DNA of 64,000 nucleotides from an uncultured Lachnospiraceae bacterium (GCA_902801585.1 CADCIU010000006.1:1-64000), one strand, 5' to 3'. Numbered from the stretch's first letter, positions 8,698-17,508 are shown. Numbers and translations: made by a program. The notes: generated from the sequence alone by a model not told the origin.

Positions 8698-8715
8698 ATC
8701 TGCTCATCCTTTCAG
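8680..8715. terminator. Bidirectional terminator between CPBP gene and hflX
   Basis: AAAGGATGAGCAG pairs perfectly with CTGCTCATCCTTT around TAAAT. The stem contains both genes' stop codons. Confidence 0.8.
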
Positions 8716-10086
8716 CATTTTCTCAACCTGCTCTGCCACTGCTGTGTCGCATTCAGCGGTGATCTTCGTTCCTTCCCCTGTATACTCTGTCTGCAAAACA
8801 ACGGCCCGTTCCATCAAAAAAGAGACGACACTTCCACGGTCATAGGGAATGAAAAAGGTCCGGATGGTCCGCTTGGCGTGAAGGATATCAAAGATCGCTC
8901 TGCACAGGCATTCGATCGAACTGCTCTCTTTGGCGCAGAGATAGAGGTTCACATTGTTTATCCCGTCGACGGTCTGTTCTACGGCGCCTCTGACGGGGTG
9001 TGCGGCAGGCGGATCGCAGAGATCCGCTTTGTTGTAGACGGTGATCATGGGGACATGACCTGCGCCGATCTCACCAATAATTCGCTTGGTAACTTCTATA
9101 TGTTTACGGCAATGCGGGTCAGAACCGTCTACCACCTGCACGAGAAGGTCAGCCTGCGTCACTTCCTCGAGGGTCGATTTAAACGCCTCGACGAGAGAAG
9201 TGGGAAGCTTGTGTATAAAGCCGACTGTGTCGGACAGGAGGAATTCCTGTCCTCTCGAGACGGTGATGCGCCGGACGGTCGTATCGAGCGTTGCAAAGAG
9301 CATATTCGCTTCAAAGACCTGCCGCTTATCAGGCTCACCTTCCGGCACCGGGTCGGACGAGTACTGTGCCAGCATTGCATTCATGATCGTGGATTTACCG
9401 GCATTGGTATATCCCACAAGAGAGACCAGGGGAAGTCCGGATCCCTGCCTCTTTTTGCGCTGCGTAGCGCGCTCACGGCTGACGCCCTTAAGTTCCTTGG
9501 TCAGCTCACTGAGCCGGTGGTCAATGGTGCGGCGGTCGATCTCCAGCTGGGTCTCGCCTTCACCCTTGGCAGACATGGAGCCGGAAGCACCGCCCTGGCG
9601 GTTCTGGGTCTCCCACATGCCGATCAGCCTGGGCTTGAGATAACGGAGTTTGGCAAGTTCCACCTGCAGGCGCGCTTCCCTGGTCCTGGCCCTTCGCTCG
9701 AAGATCTCGAGGATCAGCGCCGTGCGGTCCATCACAGGCAGTTTCAGGAGTTTCTGCAGATTTCGGATCTGGGAAGGGGACAGCGTGTCGTTGAAGATGA
9801 CCCGCTCCGCACCGAACATTTCAGCGCCGATCCGGATTTCATCGGCTTTTCCGGCGCCCACATAGAGACCGGTATTGATATGGGAGAGCGACTGCGTAAT
9901 GGTGTCCACCGGATTCATTTCGCAGGCTTTGGCAAGTTCAGCGAGTTCTTCCAGGGAGTGGCGGAATTCTTCTTCCGAAACCGGCTTTTCCACATCTGTC
10001 TCGCGTACTCCCACCAGGATCACAGGCTCTCTGCCGTCCCCTTCATACGATTTCCATATCTCATTTGCTCCAAAAAAGGCTGCCAT
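8704..10086 (-). CDS. hflX: Ribosome-associated GTPase HflX
   Basis: A 460-residue cytoplasmic GTPase. The N-terminal HflX domain contains DTLSPSQIRNLQKLL and the glycine-rich linker QNRQGGASGSMSAKGEGETQ. The Ras-like domain shows G1 GYTNAGKST, G3 DTVGFIHKLP and G4 NKAD. HflX splits stalled 70S ribosomes under stress and works in ribosome recycling. It is the last gene of a leftward run after fchA and folD; the 70-base gap and AGGAGG site about 12 bases upstream fit either co-transcription or its own promoter. The C-terminal extension is a little longer than in E. coli HflX (426 residues). Confidence 0.95.
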   Translation of the reverse strand: MAAFFGANEIWKSYEGDGREPVILVGVRETDVEKPVSEEEFRHSLEELAELAKACEMNPVDTITQSLSHINTGLYVGAGKADEIRIGAEMFGAERVIFNDTLSPSQIRNLQKLLKLPVMDRTALILEIFERRARTREARLQVELAKLRYLKPRLIGMWETQNRQGGASGSMSAKGEGETQLEIDRRTIDHRLSELTKELKGVSRERATQRKKRQGSGLPLVSLVGYTNAGKSTIMNAMLAQYSSDPVPEGEPDKRQVFEANMLFATLDTTVRRITVSRGQEFLLSDTVGFIHKLPTSLVEAFKSTLEEVTQADLLVQVVDGSDPHCRKHIEVTKRIIGEIGAGHVPMITVYNKADLCDPPAAHPVRGAVEQTVDGINNVNLYLCAKESSSIECLCRAIFDILHAKRTIRTFFIPYDRGSVVSFLMERAVVLQTEYTGEGTKITAECDTAVAEQVEKMLKG

Positions 10087-10156
10087 TGCAGTAAAGTCCT
10101 CCTACGATACGTCTATCTGACAGACATTATAACATGTTCCGGGTTTTGCGATCCGT

Positions 10157-11011
10157 TCAGGCCAGCGTTCTCCGGGCAGCCTCTGCCACATGGCCGATCA
10201 GGACACAGGTCGTCACACTCCCGACACCGCCCGGAACAGGAGTGATCGCCGCCACATTGGGCTCCACATCCTCAAATGCCACGTCACCGGAGATACCGCC
10301 CTTGGCCTCGTCCCAGTTGATGCCCACATCGATGACGACCTGGTTAGGATTCGTGTATTCTTTGGTGACGCTGTGCAGCTGTCCGGAAGCTGTGATCAGG
10401 ATGTCCGCCTCTCGTGTGATGGAGGGGACATCGACTGTGCGCGTGTGACAATTGACGACCGTGGCGTTCTCGTGCATCAGCATCATGGCGACAGGGCGGC
10501 CGACGACCAGAGAGCGGCCGATCACAGCGGCTTTCCTGCCTTTGATCGGAATGCCGTAGTAATGCAGGATTTCCATAGCGGCCTGCGCGGTGCACGGCGG
10601 GAATCCGGTCTTCGTGTTCGTGAAGACGCCTGCCAGTGAGAGGTCCGTGCAGCCGTCGATATCCTTGGCGGGATTTAACATCTGCCTCGCCTTCTCGTTG
10701 TCCAGGTGTTTGGGGAGAGGGCGGAACAGAAGAATGCCGTGGATGCTTTCATCCTCGTTCACATTCTTGAATTCCTGATCAAATTCTTCCTGGGAAACAT
10801 CTGCGGGAAGAATCACCTTTCTCACTTCAATGCCGACGAGACTTGCGCGCTTTGCGGCGCCTCTCTCATAGGAGAGATCATCCGGGCGCTCACCGACACG
10901 GAAGATGCAGAGCGTCGGCGTCACACCTGCCGCCTTCAGGTTTTCTACATCCTGCTTCATTTGGGAAGTCAGGGCGTCGGCAACTTCTTTTCCCTTGAGT
11001 ATTTTGGCCAT
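10157..11011 (-). CDS. folD: Bifunctional methylene-THF dehydrogenase/methenyl-THF cyclohydrolase
   Basis: A 284-residue cytoplasmic enzyme that oxidises 5,10-methylene-THF with NADP and hydrolyses methenyl-THF. Signatures: RPLPKHLDNEKARQML, PAKDIDGC, GRSLVVGRPVAMML (dinucleotide-binding) and TPVPGGVGSVTT. The start MAKILKGKEV at 11011 has a GGAAAGG site; the frame continues back into fchA without support. FolD lies 35 bases after the fchA stop, so they form an operon. The catalytic lysine expected in the YxxxK motif is represented by SYERGAAKRAS, which retains the spacing. Confidence 0.95.
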   Translation of the reverse strand: MAKILKGKEVADALTSQMKQDVENLKAAGVTPTLCIFRVGERPDDLSYERGAAKRASLVGIEVRKVILPADVSQEEFDQEFKNVNEDESIHGILLFRPLPKHLDNEKARQMLNPAKDIDGCTDLSLAGVFTNTKTGFPPCTAQAAMEILHYYGIPIKGRKAAVIGRSLVVGRPVAMMLMHENATVVNCHTRTVDVPSITREADILITASGQLHSVTKEYTNPNQVVIDVGINWDEAKGGISGDVAFEDVEPNVAAITPVPGGVGSVTTCVLIGHVAEAARRTLA

Positions 11012-11046
11012 ACTATTTCCTTTCCGTTGTATTGGCAGTGACTGCA

Positions 11047-11667
11047 TCAGCTTCGGAGACTATTTGCGACGGACTCGTAAATCGTGTCCCCGAGATCGGT
11101 GTATTTGGTCAAAAGAGCATCCGCCTCTTCTTCGAGCGCGGCCTTGCAGCTTAAGTCCTTCATGGACTTGGTGTTGATGAAGACATTGAGGGCAGCTGCC
11201 TGCATAGCGGCTTTGCAGAGAATCGCACCGCAGCCGGCGTCAGAGACGGCAAGCCTTGACCCCTTCGCGGCAAACTCTTCGATGATATCGATTGCCTCTG
11301 CGCAGGCGCGCATGATGTCCATCGGCACGCTGCAGGCTGTCTTCAGCGCTTCTTCCATGATCTGCGCCCTGTTCGGATCCTCTTTCGGGATTCCGTAGGC
11401 TTTCGCGAGAGGCGCGAAGGCTGCCGCATCGGCGTCTACAAGTTCCAGAAACCGAATTCGCAGCGCCTGAGCGCGCGCCATGAGGCTTTGGATCTCTTCT
11501 TCGACATCGGCATATTTTTTCTTGCCGACCGTGAGTTCTCCCACCATATCACCGAGAGAAACGCCAATGGCAGCGGCCAGTGCACTTGCACCTCCTCCGC
11601 CCGGCACGGGTGCGGGGGAAGCCAGTTCTTCTGTAAAGGCAGCAACAGTCTTGTCAATTAATTTCAT
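11047..11667 (-). CDS. fchA: Methenyl-THF cyclohydrolase (cyclodeaminase/cyclohydrolase family, FchA)
   Basis: 206 residues with the glycine-rich folate motif SPAPVPGGGGASALAAAIG and helices typical of the FTCD cyclodeaminase domain. Clostridial FchA hydrolyses 5,10-methenyl-THF to 10-formyl-THF in the folate arm of one-carbon metabolism. Its presence beside folD, which also has this activity, is common in Clostridia and suggests a high one-carbon flux. The start at 11667 has AAGGAG seven to eight bases upstream. A possible promoter is at 11751-11779. Confidence 0.92.
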   Translation of the reverse strand: MKLIDKTVAAFTEELASPAPVPGGGGASALAAAIGVSLGDMVGELTVGKKKYADVEEEIQSLMARAQALRIRFLELVDADAAAFAPLAKAYGIPKEDPNRAQIMEEALKTACSVPMDIMRACAEAIDIIEEFAAKGSRLAVSDAGCGAILCKAAMQAAALNVFINTKSMKDLSCKAALEEEADALLTKYTDLGDTIYESVANSLRS

Positions 11668-11967
11668 AAATATTCTCCTTATTTCCTGGAGTGGATCACC
11701 ACATCGATCCGCTGCTTCGAGGCAGGAGCCACCGGTGAGCGGGCATGGTCATTATAACACCGGTCAGGTCGGCTATGAACCCTGCACCTGAGATATTTGA
11801 CGGATTTGTGCGGACCGCACTTCCTGTAGGTGCAGCTTCCGGATTTTTCCTGTACAATAATCGAAGAGATTCATGAAGAAGAGGTGTAATGAAATTCCGG
11901 CATCGCGCCGCCTATTGTGTTCGGGCTCTTTTGGCCTGACAGCTGCACCTGAACGAAAGGAGAAAAT
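11668..11967. other. Divergent intergenic region between fchA and exoA
   Basis: 300 bases without a convincing gene. Apart from the leftward promoter candidate I see only short inverted sequences (for example TGCGGACCGCA around 11808) and no clear terminator or riboswitch. Confidence 0.4.
11751..11779 (-). promoter_or_regulatory. Possible promoter of fchA-folD-hflX
   Basis: Reading leftward, TTCATA (11779-11774), 17 bases, then a perfect TATAAT (11756-11751). The -35 box is weak. It would give an 80-base leader before fchA. Confidence 0.45.
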
Positions 11968-12801
11968 ATGTACAAATTCATATCCTGGAATATAGATTCG
12001 CTGAACGCCGCTTTGACATCGGATTCCCCCAGAGCATTGTTGTCCAGGGAGGTGCTGAACACAATTGCAAAGGAAGATGCTGATATCATCGCGATCCAGG
12101 AAACCAAGCTGCCCGCTGCGGGGCCTGCTAAAAAACACACGGAGGCGCTGACTGCGTTATTCCCCGGCTATAAAATCGAATGGATCAGCTCGGAACCGCC
12201 CGCAAGAAAGGGCTATGCAGGAACCATGATCCTCTGCAAAGAAGGGATCGGAGCGGAGAAGATCGCACCCAGGATCGGGGCTCCGAGCACAATGGATGAT
12301 GAGGGAAGGCTTCTGGTCCTGGACTGCGGCAGTTTCTATTTTGTCAACGTCTATACACCGAATGCAGGAGACGGACTGAAGAGATTGGGCGAGCGTCAGG
12401 AATGGGACAAATGCTACGCGGAATATCTTGCACAGCTGGATCAGGAAAAGCCCGTGATCGCGTGCGGCGACTTCAACGTGGCCCACAAGGAGATCGATCT
12501 GGCGCACCCCGAGTCCAATCACATGTCGGCGGGATTTACGGATGAAGAGAGAGAAGGTTTTACGAATCTGCTGGCCAAAGGCTTTACGGATACGTTCCGG
12601 TATATACACGGAGATGTGAAAGATGTCTATTCCTGGTGGGCACAGAGGATACGGACCAGCAAGACCAATAATTCGGGCTGGAGGATCGATTATTTCCTGG
12701 TCAGCGACCGGATCAGGGAGCAGGTGAAGCAATCCGAAATGATCGATTCGGGTCCGAGGCAGGACCACACGCCGATCCTTTTGGAGGTTGAGATCAGCTG
12801 A
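11968..12801 (+). CDS. exoA: Exodeoxyribonuclease III / AP endonuclease
   Basis: A 277-residue enzyme of base-excision repair that cuts 5' of abasic sites. Conserved blocks: SWNIDSLNAAL (catalytic Asn), AIQETKLP (metal-binding Glu), NVYTPNAGDGLKRLGER, CGDFNVAHKEIDLAHP (catalytic Asp and Asn), WRIDYFLVS and the C-terminal DHTPILLEV. Closest in style to ExoA of Gram-positive bacteria. The start has AAAGGAG eight bases upstream. It stands alone between a divergent folate operon and the HAD gene. Confidence 0.95.
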   Translation: MYKFISWNIDSLNAALTSDSPRALLSREVLNTIAKEDADIIAIQETKLPAAGPAKKHTEALTALFPGYKIEWISSEPPARKGYAGTMILCKEGIGAEKIAPRIGAPSTMDDEGRLLVLDCGSFYFVNVYTPNAGDGLKRLGERQEWDKCYAEYLAQLDQEKPVIACGDFNVAHKEIDLAHPESNHMSAGFTDEEREGFTNLLAKGFTDTFRYIHGDVKDVYSWWAQRIRTSKTNNSGWRIDYFLVSDRIREQVKQSEMIDSGPRQDHTPILLEVEIS

Positions 12802-12880
12802 CTGCCAAAATCCGTCATTCATCCTCAGAGGGATGCAATGCACCTATGACTTTTCATGTATAATATGGTGGAGGGATTCG

Positions 12881-13375
12881 ATGAGAATTTCATTTGACCT
12901 CGATGAGGTCCTGTTTGTAGATCCGCGGCGATACAGCATTGAGCCGGTGCCGGGCCGGCTGCACGGAATGCTCTTCAAGGAAAGACTTCGCAAAGGGACT
13001 GTAAAGCTGATCCATGAACTTCAAAAGCGGGGGTTTGAAGTGTGGATCTATACGTCGTCCTTTCGGTCGGAGAGATACCTGAAACTTCTGTTTGATGCTT
13101 ACGGCATTCAGTTCAACGGGATCGTGAACGCGGAGCGGCACAATAAGGAGGTGCAGCAGGGACGCAGTCAGAGGCTTCCTCAGAAAATGCCCTCCCATTA
13201 CCAGATCTCTTTGCACATAGATGACGAAGAGAACATCATAAAGAGCGCTCCGTCTTTTGGCTTTCGTGCGTTCCGCATCTATGAGCCGGATGACGAGTGG
13301 GTGGACAAAGTGATCGATGAGGCGGAGCGGATCAGGAAACTGGAGGAACGCATAAAGGCATTGAGAAAGGAGTGA
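12881..13375 (+). CDS. HAD-superfamily hydrolase-like protein
   Basis: 164 residues starting MRISFDLDEVLFVDPRRYS, chosen because GGTGGAGG precedes it and the HAD motif then begins at residue 5. Motif I is FDLDEV (nucleophile Asp6, second Asp8), motif II is IYTSSFRSERY, motif III/IV is HIDDEEN. No large cap domain is visible. Substrate unknown. It ends three bases before the ParB-like gene and is probably co-transcribed with it. Confidence 0.75.
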   Translation: MRISFDLDEVLFVDPRRYSIEPVPGRLHGMLFKERLRKGTVKLIHELQKRGFEVWIYTSSFRSERYLKLLFDAYGIQFNGIVNAERHNKEVQQGRSQRLPQKMPSHYQISLHIDDEENIIKSAPSFGFRAFRIYEPDDEWVDKVIDEAERIRKLEERIKALRKE

Positions 13376-13378
13376 CAA

Positions 13379-13777
13379 ATGGGGTATGTTGACTCGATCG
13401 TAAAACGTATACAGCAGGATATTAAGAAGTACGGAGAGAATCGTAAGACCGTGAGAGCCGGTATCATTGACGTCCTGACAGTGAGGTATCTGTCGCCGGA
13501 ACAAATGCACGTCAATCCTGATGACGAATTCTCTGATCCGAAAGCCGGTCCCAGTGAGGAGATCGTCGAGCGCTATATTGATGAAGCCAGAAGTGATCTG
13601 GAAGCGGGAAAGAAGAGTTTTGCTGAACCGATCATGGTAGCGAAACTGTCAGATGGCGATTATATGATCGTCAATGGACATCACAGATGGGCAGCTGCCA
13701 TAAAAGTAGGTCTTACCCAGGTGAGGGTCGTGATCGTCAATCCCGGCTGGGAGAATCTTGCCGGCTATTACGCGTAA
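13379..13777 (+). CDS. ParB/sulfiredoxin-fold nuclease-like protein
   Basis: 132 residues. The C-terminal half carries MIVNGHHRWAAAIKVGLTQV, the GHHR box of the ParB N-terminal/sulfiredoxin fold, preceded by PIMVAKLSDGDY. No helix-turn-helix or dimer domain follows, so it is not a partition ParB. Such stand-alone domains can have ATPase, CTPase or nuclease activity; none can be assigned here. It follows the HAD gene closely, so a joint function is likely but unknown. Confidence 0.7.
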   Translation: MGYVDSIVKRIQQDIKKYGENRKTVRAGIIDVLTVRYLSPEQMHVNPDDEFSDPKAGPSEEIVERYIDEARSDLEAGKKSFAEPIMVAKLSDGDYMIVNGHHRWAAAIKVGLTQVRVVIVNPGWENLAGYYA

Positions 13778-13843
13778 ACGGTTCGGAAGACTGCGCGGTG
13801 ATCCGCAGGCCAAATTCTGCGATATGAGAAAGGAATGAAAACA

Positions 13844-14017
13844 ATGAAAACAGTTAAGCGCTTTATAATAGTGTTTGTTGTCTTGATGCTGATCAATGAT
13901 GTTCTTCAGATGTTCCTCGAGCACAGGTCATATCGAAAAAAGCTGAATCAGCAGGCGGCGAAGAGATTGATCAGGACGATGGAAAGAAGAGCAGGAAGAA
14001 AAAAGAAAGAGCATTGA
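13844..14017 (+). CDS. Small membrane protein, unknown
   Basis: 57 residues, starting MKTVKRFIIVFVVLMLINDV. An ATG nine bases upstream is also in frame, but the GAAAGG site is better spaced for 13844. One N-terminal transmembrane helix, then a very basic tail (RRAGRKKKEH). I do not recognise a family. It sits between the ParB-like gene and another one-helix protein. Confidence 0.55.
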   Translation: MKTVKRFIIVFVVLMLINDVLQMFLEHRSYRKKLNQQAAKRLIRTMERRAGRKKKEH

Positions 14018-14103
14018 ATCTGTACACCCGATATCACTGACAGAGGAAATCGTGTCAAAGATCGGGAAATACTGTAGAGCGTAAAAAGTAGGAGGAATAT
14101 GCC

Positions 14104-14286
14104 ATGCCAAGCCTGTTCAATGTTCTTGTATGTATACTTGCTCTGTTGATCGGCATCCTGATCGGAGAGAAATACCGCAAATGGAAGAAAGAGCGCGGCG
14201 AAAAAAAAGACAAAACAGAAGAGAACGCAAAAAAGAATTCTAAAGAGAATTCTAAAGAGAATTCCAAAGAGAATAAAAAAAGGTGA
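14104..14286 (+). CDS. Small membrane protein with KENS repeats
   Basis: 60 residues: one transmembrane helix (FNVLVCILALLIGILIGE) and a charged tail built from four near-identical Lys-Glu-Asn-Ser units, encoded by 12-base repeats at about 14228-14275. Its TGA overlaps the GTG start of the MATE gene (GTGA, 14283-14286), so the two are probably translationally coupled. No known function. Confidence 0.6.
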   Translation: MPSLFNVLVCILALLIGILIGEKYRKWKKERGEKKDKTEENAKKNSKENSKENSKENKKR

Positions 14287-16094
14287 AGAGAGAGAACTTA
14301 TTCAAAAAAGACAACATAGCGAACATGTTCCTGTCGACGGCGACAGCCATGATCTTTACCGAGCTTACAGGGGTCATCTCTGTTTTGATGGACGGCATTG
14401 TCACCAGCAGGTTCCTGGGCGTCGACGCATATTCCGGAATCTCTCTGCTCAGGCCTTTTACCAGCCTGATCCTGGTCATTGCCGGATTCTTTTCGACCGG
14501 ATGCGGAATCCTCTGTTCCCGGCAGGTTGGCGTGGGCCGGAAGGAAGAGGCAAACGAGGCGTTCAACCTTTCGGCAATCCTTGCGCTTTTGGCGGCAGTG
14601 GTGATCGTCGCTTTCGGATTTGTTTATCCGACAGGGCTTCTGAAGATCTGCGGCGTTCCGATGCACAAATATCCCGAGCTGCATCCGTATATGTACCAAT
14701 ATCTGAAGGGATACCTGATCGGGATCCCGGCAATGATCCTGCTCCAGATCGTCGGACCGGTACTTGTGCTTGACAACGGGAAAAAACTCTTTTCCGTGTC
14801 TACGATCGTACTCGGCGCAGTGAATATTTTGGGAGACCTGGCAAACGTCCTGATCTTTCACGGAGGCGCCTTTGGGATGGGGCTTTCGACATCGATCGGA
14901 TATATGGTCCAGTTTGTGATGGTATGCAGTTACCTGATCAGAAAGAACAGCTATTTCCGCGTTTCACTGAAGTCATTTCAACTGCACATGCTGCCGGAAC
15001 TGTTTCGAAGCGGATCACCTGCTTTGGTCAAAAAGCTTGCGGGGACACTGCGGGATGTGGCGACCAACCGCTTCAATGTCATGGTGGCACTGACTTCCGC
15101 TGCCATTGCGGCCAAAGGTATTCAGGGCGATCTGTTCCAATTCCTTTTCTGTATACCGACGGGGCTGGGAAGAACGCTGATCGCAATGGTCGGCATTTAT
15201 TACAGCGCGAACGATCGGAACGGTCTGACACGCCTTTATACGTATGCGCTCAGAACCGGCTTTAAAATGTCAGCCGCTGCCGGCGCTGCTGCATTTCTGC
15301 TCGCTCCGCTCCTGACCAGGATTTATACGACAGATCCGGAAACGATCTCTCTGACGGTGTTCAGTATCCGCTGGATGTCCGTGGCTCTTGTTTTTGATAC
15401 ATTGATCGTACTGATCCAGCATTATCTTCAGGGGATCGAAAACCGGAAGCGGGCGAACATTCTGAGTTTCAGCGAACGGTTTTTCGTTCCTGTCGTCGCT
15501 GCGTTCATACTCGGTACACTGTTTGGTTCGAAGGGAATCCTTGCCTCAGGAGCGGTCGGAAAGATCTTCCTGCTCCTTGGCATTTTTGCGGCGGATTGTA
15601 TTCGCTGTAAGGGACTCCCCAAATACTGGTACGAAGTGATGTTCCTGCCGGAGGGCTTCGGCGGTGATGTATCGGACAACATGTATGCGGAGATCCGCAG
15701 CAGGGAAGATGTGCTCCGGATCAGCGAACAGACGCAGGAATTCTGCATGGATCATAACGCAGGAAGTAAAGCTTCCAAGCTGATGAAACTGTTTGTGGAA
15801 GAGATGACGGTGAATGTCCTTGATCACGCAGATAAGGTGAAGAAAGAAGGGATTTATATTGATTTTCGCCTGTTTGCGAACGGCGGGGATCTCTGCTTCA
15901 GCATGATGGACCTGAGCGATCACTTTGATCCGACCGCCTTTTACGAGCTCCATCAGGCGGATTATCCGGAAAAGCATATCGGAATCGGCATCGTGATGAA
16001 GAGGGCGAAAGAAGTCCGCTATTTCAGTGCTTTTAACAGCAATAATCTCATTGTATATCTGGAGCGGGACGAGGCGGAAAAGACGGAAATATAG
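14283..16094 (+). CDS. MATE-family transporter fused to a C-terminal histidine-kinase-like ATPase domain
   Basis: 603 residues with a GTG start overlapping the upstream stop. Residues about 10-455 form a twelve-helix MATE/MOP transporter (ATAMIFTELTGVISVLMDGI, then FLGVDAYSGISLL and the second half TSAAIAAKGIQGDLF). Residues about 460-600 resemble the HATPase_c_2 anti-sigma/SpoIIAB-like fold: N-box FVEEMTVNVLDHADKV, a D-x-S-D variant of the G1 box (MMDLSDHFDP) and glycine box HIGIGIVMKRAKEVRY. MATE proteins export drugs or metabolites with sodium or protons; a fused ATP-binding domain is atypical and suggests regulation or signalling. The G1 change could reduce ATP turnover. Confidence 0.82.
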   Translation: MKRENLFKKDNIANMFLSTATAMIFTELTGVISVLMDGIVTSRFLGVDAYSGISLLRPFTSLILVIAGFFSTGCGILCSRQVGVGRKEEANEAFNLSAILALLAAVVIVAFGFVYPTGLLKICGVPMHKYPELHPYMYQYLKGYLIGIPAMILLQIVGPVLVLDNGKKLFSVSTIVLGAVNILGDLANVLIFHGGAFGMGLSTSIGYMVQFVMVCSYLIRKNSYFRVSLKSFQLHMLPELFRSGSPALVKKLAGTLRDVATNRFNVMVALTSAAIAAKGIQGDLFQFLFCIPTGLGRTLIAMVGIYYSANDRNGLTRLYTYALRTGFKMSAAAGAAAFLLAPLLTRIYTTDPETISLTVFSIRWMSVALVFDTLIVLIQHYLQGIENRKRANILSFSERFFVPVVAAFILGTLFGSKGILASGAVGKIFLLLGIFAADCIRCKGLPKYWYEVMFLPEGFGGDVSDNMYAEIRSREDVLRISEQTQEFCMDHNAGSKASKLMKLFVEEMTVNVLDHADKVKKEGIYIDFRLFANGGDLCFSMMDLSDHFDPTAFYELHQADYPEKHIGIGIVMKRAKEVRYFSAFNSNNLIVYLERDEAEKTEI

Positions 16095-16159
16095 TACGGT
16101 GTCATCGCCGTGCTCTCTAATGCTCTGTGAAAGATCAGTCGTATAAATGAATTTAAAAC

Positions 16160-16317
16160 ACAAAAAAAAGAGGTATCCGACTTTCTCGTCATCGGATACC
16201 TCTATTCGGAAATAAATTGCAATTTCATTTACGTGACCTCCTTATATAATTTGCAACTGATGAATGGTTCTGAAATATGTATGAGGCAACTCAGCCGTCT
16301 TGTCGTTTCTTTATGTT
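16160..16317 (-). ncRNA. Candidate small leftward transcript with an eight-codon ORF
   Basis: A promoter (16324-16351), an ideal AAGGAGGT (16243-16236), ATG at 16228 seven bases later, a nine-codon frame (MKLQFISE then stop at 16202-16204) and an intrinsic terminator whose stem begins at the stop codon. Together they form a complete transcription unit of about 155 bases, antisense only to the 3' flank of the MATE gene. It could be a leader peptide without a downstream gene, a small regulatory RNA or a short functional peptide. Confidence 0.5.
16162..16203 (-). terminator. Intrinsic terminator of the small leftward transcript
   Basis: A perfect 12-bp stem AGAGGTATCCGA/TCGGATACCTCT with an 11-base loop. 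On the minus strand it is followed by eight U residues, so the strong direction is leftward. It may also end the MATE transcript weakly. Confidence 0.75.
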
Positions 16318-16323
16318 GTAATC

Positions 16324-16351
16324 ATTATAACAAATATCAGACAATAGTCAA
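16324..16351 (-). promoter_or_regulatory. Leftward promoter upstream of the small transcript
   Basis: Reading leftward: TTGACT (16351-16346), 16 bases, TATAAT (16329-16324), close to the sigma-A consensus. The 445-base gap 16095-16539 otherwise holds the fba leader, with a TATAAT at 16488-16493 that lacks a good -35 box. Confidence 0.65.
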
Positions 16352-16539
16352 TATAGAATTAAATATTCTGAAAACACAGACTATTATAAACAATTTTCTG
16401 TATACGGCAAAACGAATGTTTTGCCGCAATTTTTATCGAAATACACCGGTACAGCATATTCAGGCTGGAATCTGATCGCAAAAAGACTATAATTATGAGT
16501 AGCTTCTACGAATCATCTAGTAAAAAAGGAGAAAATGAA

Positions 16540-17508
16540 ATGGCATTAGTAACCACGACTGAAATGTTTAAAAAAGCTTATGACGGCGGATATGCCATCG
16601 GCGCGTTCAATGTAAACAACATGGAGATCGTTCAGGGCATTACAGAAGCCGCCGGCGAACTGAAGAGCCCCGTGATCCTTCAGGTTTCCAAAGGCGCACG
16701 CGCATACGCAAACCACACCTATCTTGTAAAGCTGGTTGAAGCTGCGGTCATTGAGAATCCGGAGATCCCGATCGCACTGCACCTCGATCACGGCGATTCC
16801 TTTGAACTGTGCAAGAGCTGCATTGACGGCGGATTTACTTCTGTCATGATCGACGCGTCTTCGAAATCCTTTGAAGATAACATTGCGCTGACCAAGCAGG
16901 TCGTCGAATATGCACACGCACACGGCGTAGTCGTTGAGGCAGAGCTCGGAACGCTGGAAGGTGTTGAGGATGAAGTTGTCGTTGAAGCAGGCAAAGCCAG
17001 CTACACCCGTCCCGAAGAGGTAGAAGAGTTCGTGACCAGAACCGGCTGCGATTCTCTTGCGATCGCCATCGGTACTTCTCACGGCGCGTACAAGTTCAGA
17101 CCCGAACAGTGCACCCGCAATGCGAACGGCATTCTCGTTCCGCCGCCGCTCCGCTTCGACGTTCTTGAAGAAGTCTCCAAGAGACTGCCCGGCTTCCCGA
17201 TCGTTCTACACGGATCTTCCTCCGTTCCGCAGGAGTTTGTCAAGATGGTGAACACATATGGCGGCAACATGCCCGATGCGATCGGTATCCCCGAGAATGA
17301 GCTTCGCCACGCAGCAGAGCTTTCCGTCTGCAAGATCAACATCGATTCCGATATTCGTCTGGCCATGACCGGAAACATCAGGAAATATTTCGCGGAGCAC
17401 CCGGAGCACTTCGATCCCAGACAGTATCTCAAACCCGCAAGACAGGCGGTCAAGGACATGGTCGCACACAAGATCGTCAACGTTCTCGGAAGCGCAGGCA
17501 AGGCCTGA
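16540..17508 (+). CDS. fba: Class II fructose-1,6-bisphosphate aldolase
   Basis: 322 residues starting MALVTTTEMFKKAYDGGYAI; AAAGGAG lies eight bases upstream, while the frame extends 15 codons further without a site. Zinc and catalytic motifs: HLDHGDSFELCKSCIDGGF, VEAELGTLEGVED, AIAIGTSHGAYKF and PIVLHGSSSVP. It cleaves fructose 1,6-bisphosphate to dihydroxyacetone phosphate and glyceraldehyde 3-phosphate in glycolysis. It is monocistronic, with a strong terminator 57 bases after the stop. Confidence 0.96.
   Translation: MALVTTTEMFKKAYDGGYAIGAFNVNNMEIVQGITEAAGELKSPVILQVSKGARAYANHTYLVKLVEAAVIENPEIPIALHLDHGDSFELCKSCIDGGFTSVMIDASSKSFEDNIALTKQVVEYAHAHGVVVEAELGTLEGVEDEVVVEAGKASYTRPEEVEEFVTRTGCDSLAIAIGTSHGAYKFRPEQCTRNANGILVPPPLRFDVLEEVSKRLPGFPIVLHGSSSVPQEFVKMVNTYGGNMPDAIGIPENELRHAAELSVCKINIDSDIRLAMTGNIRKYFAEHPEHFDPRQYLKPARQAVKDMVAHKIVNVLGSAGKA

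Noticed and set aside
16233..16475. Rightward 80-codon frame upstream of fba
   Set aside because: AT-rich leader without ribosome site; the same region carries a strong leftward promoter and small transcript unit.
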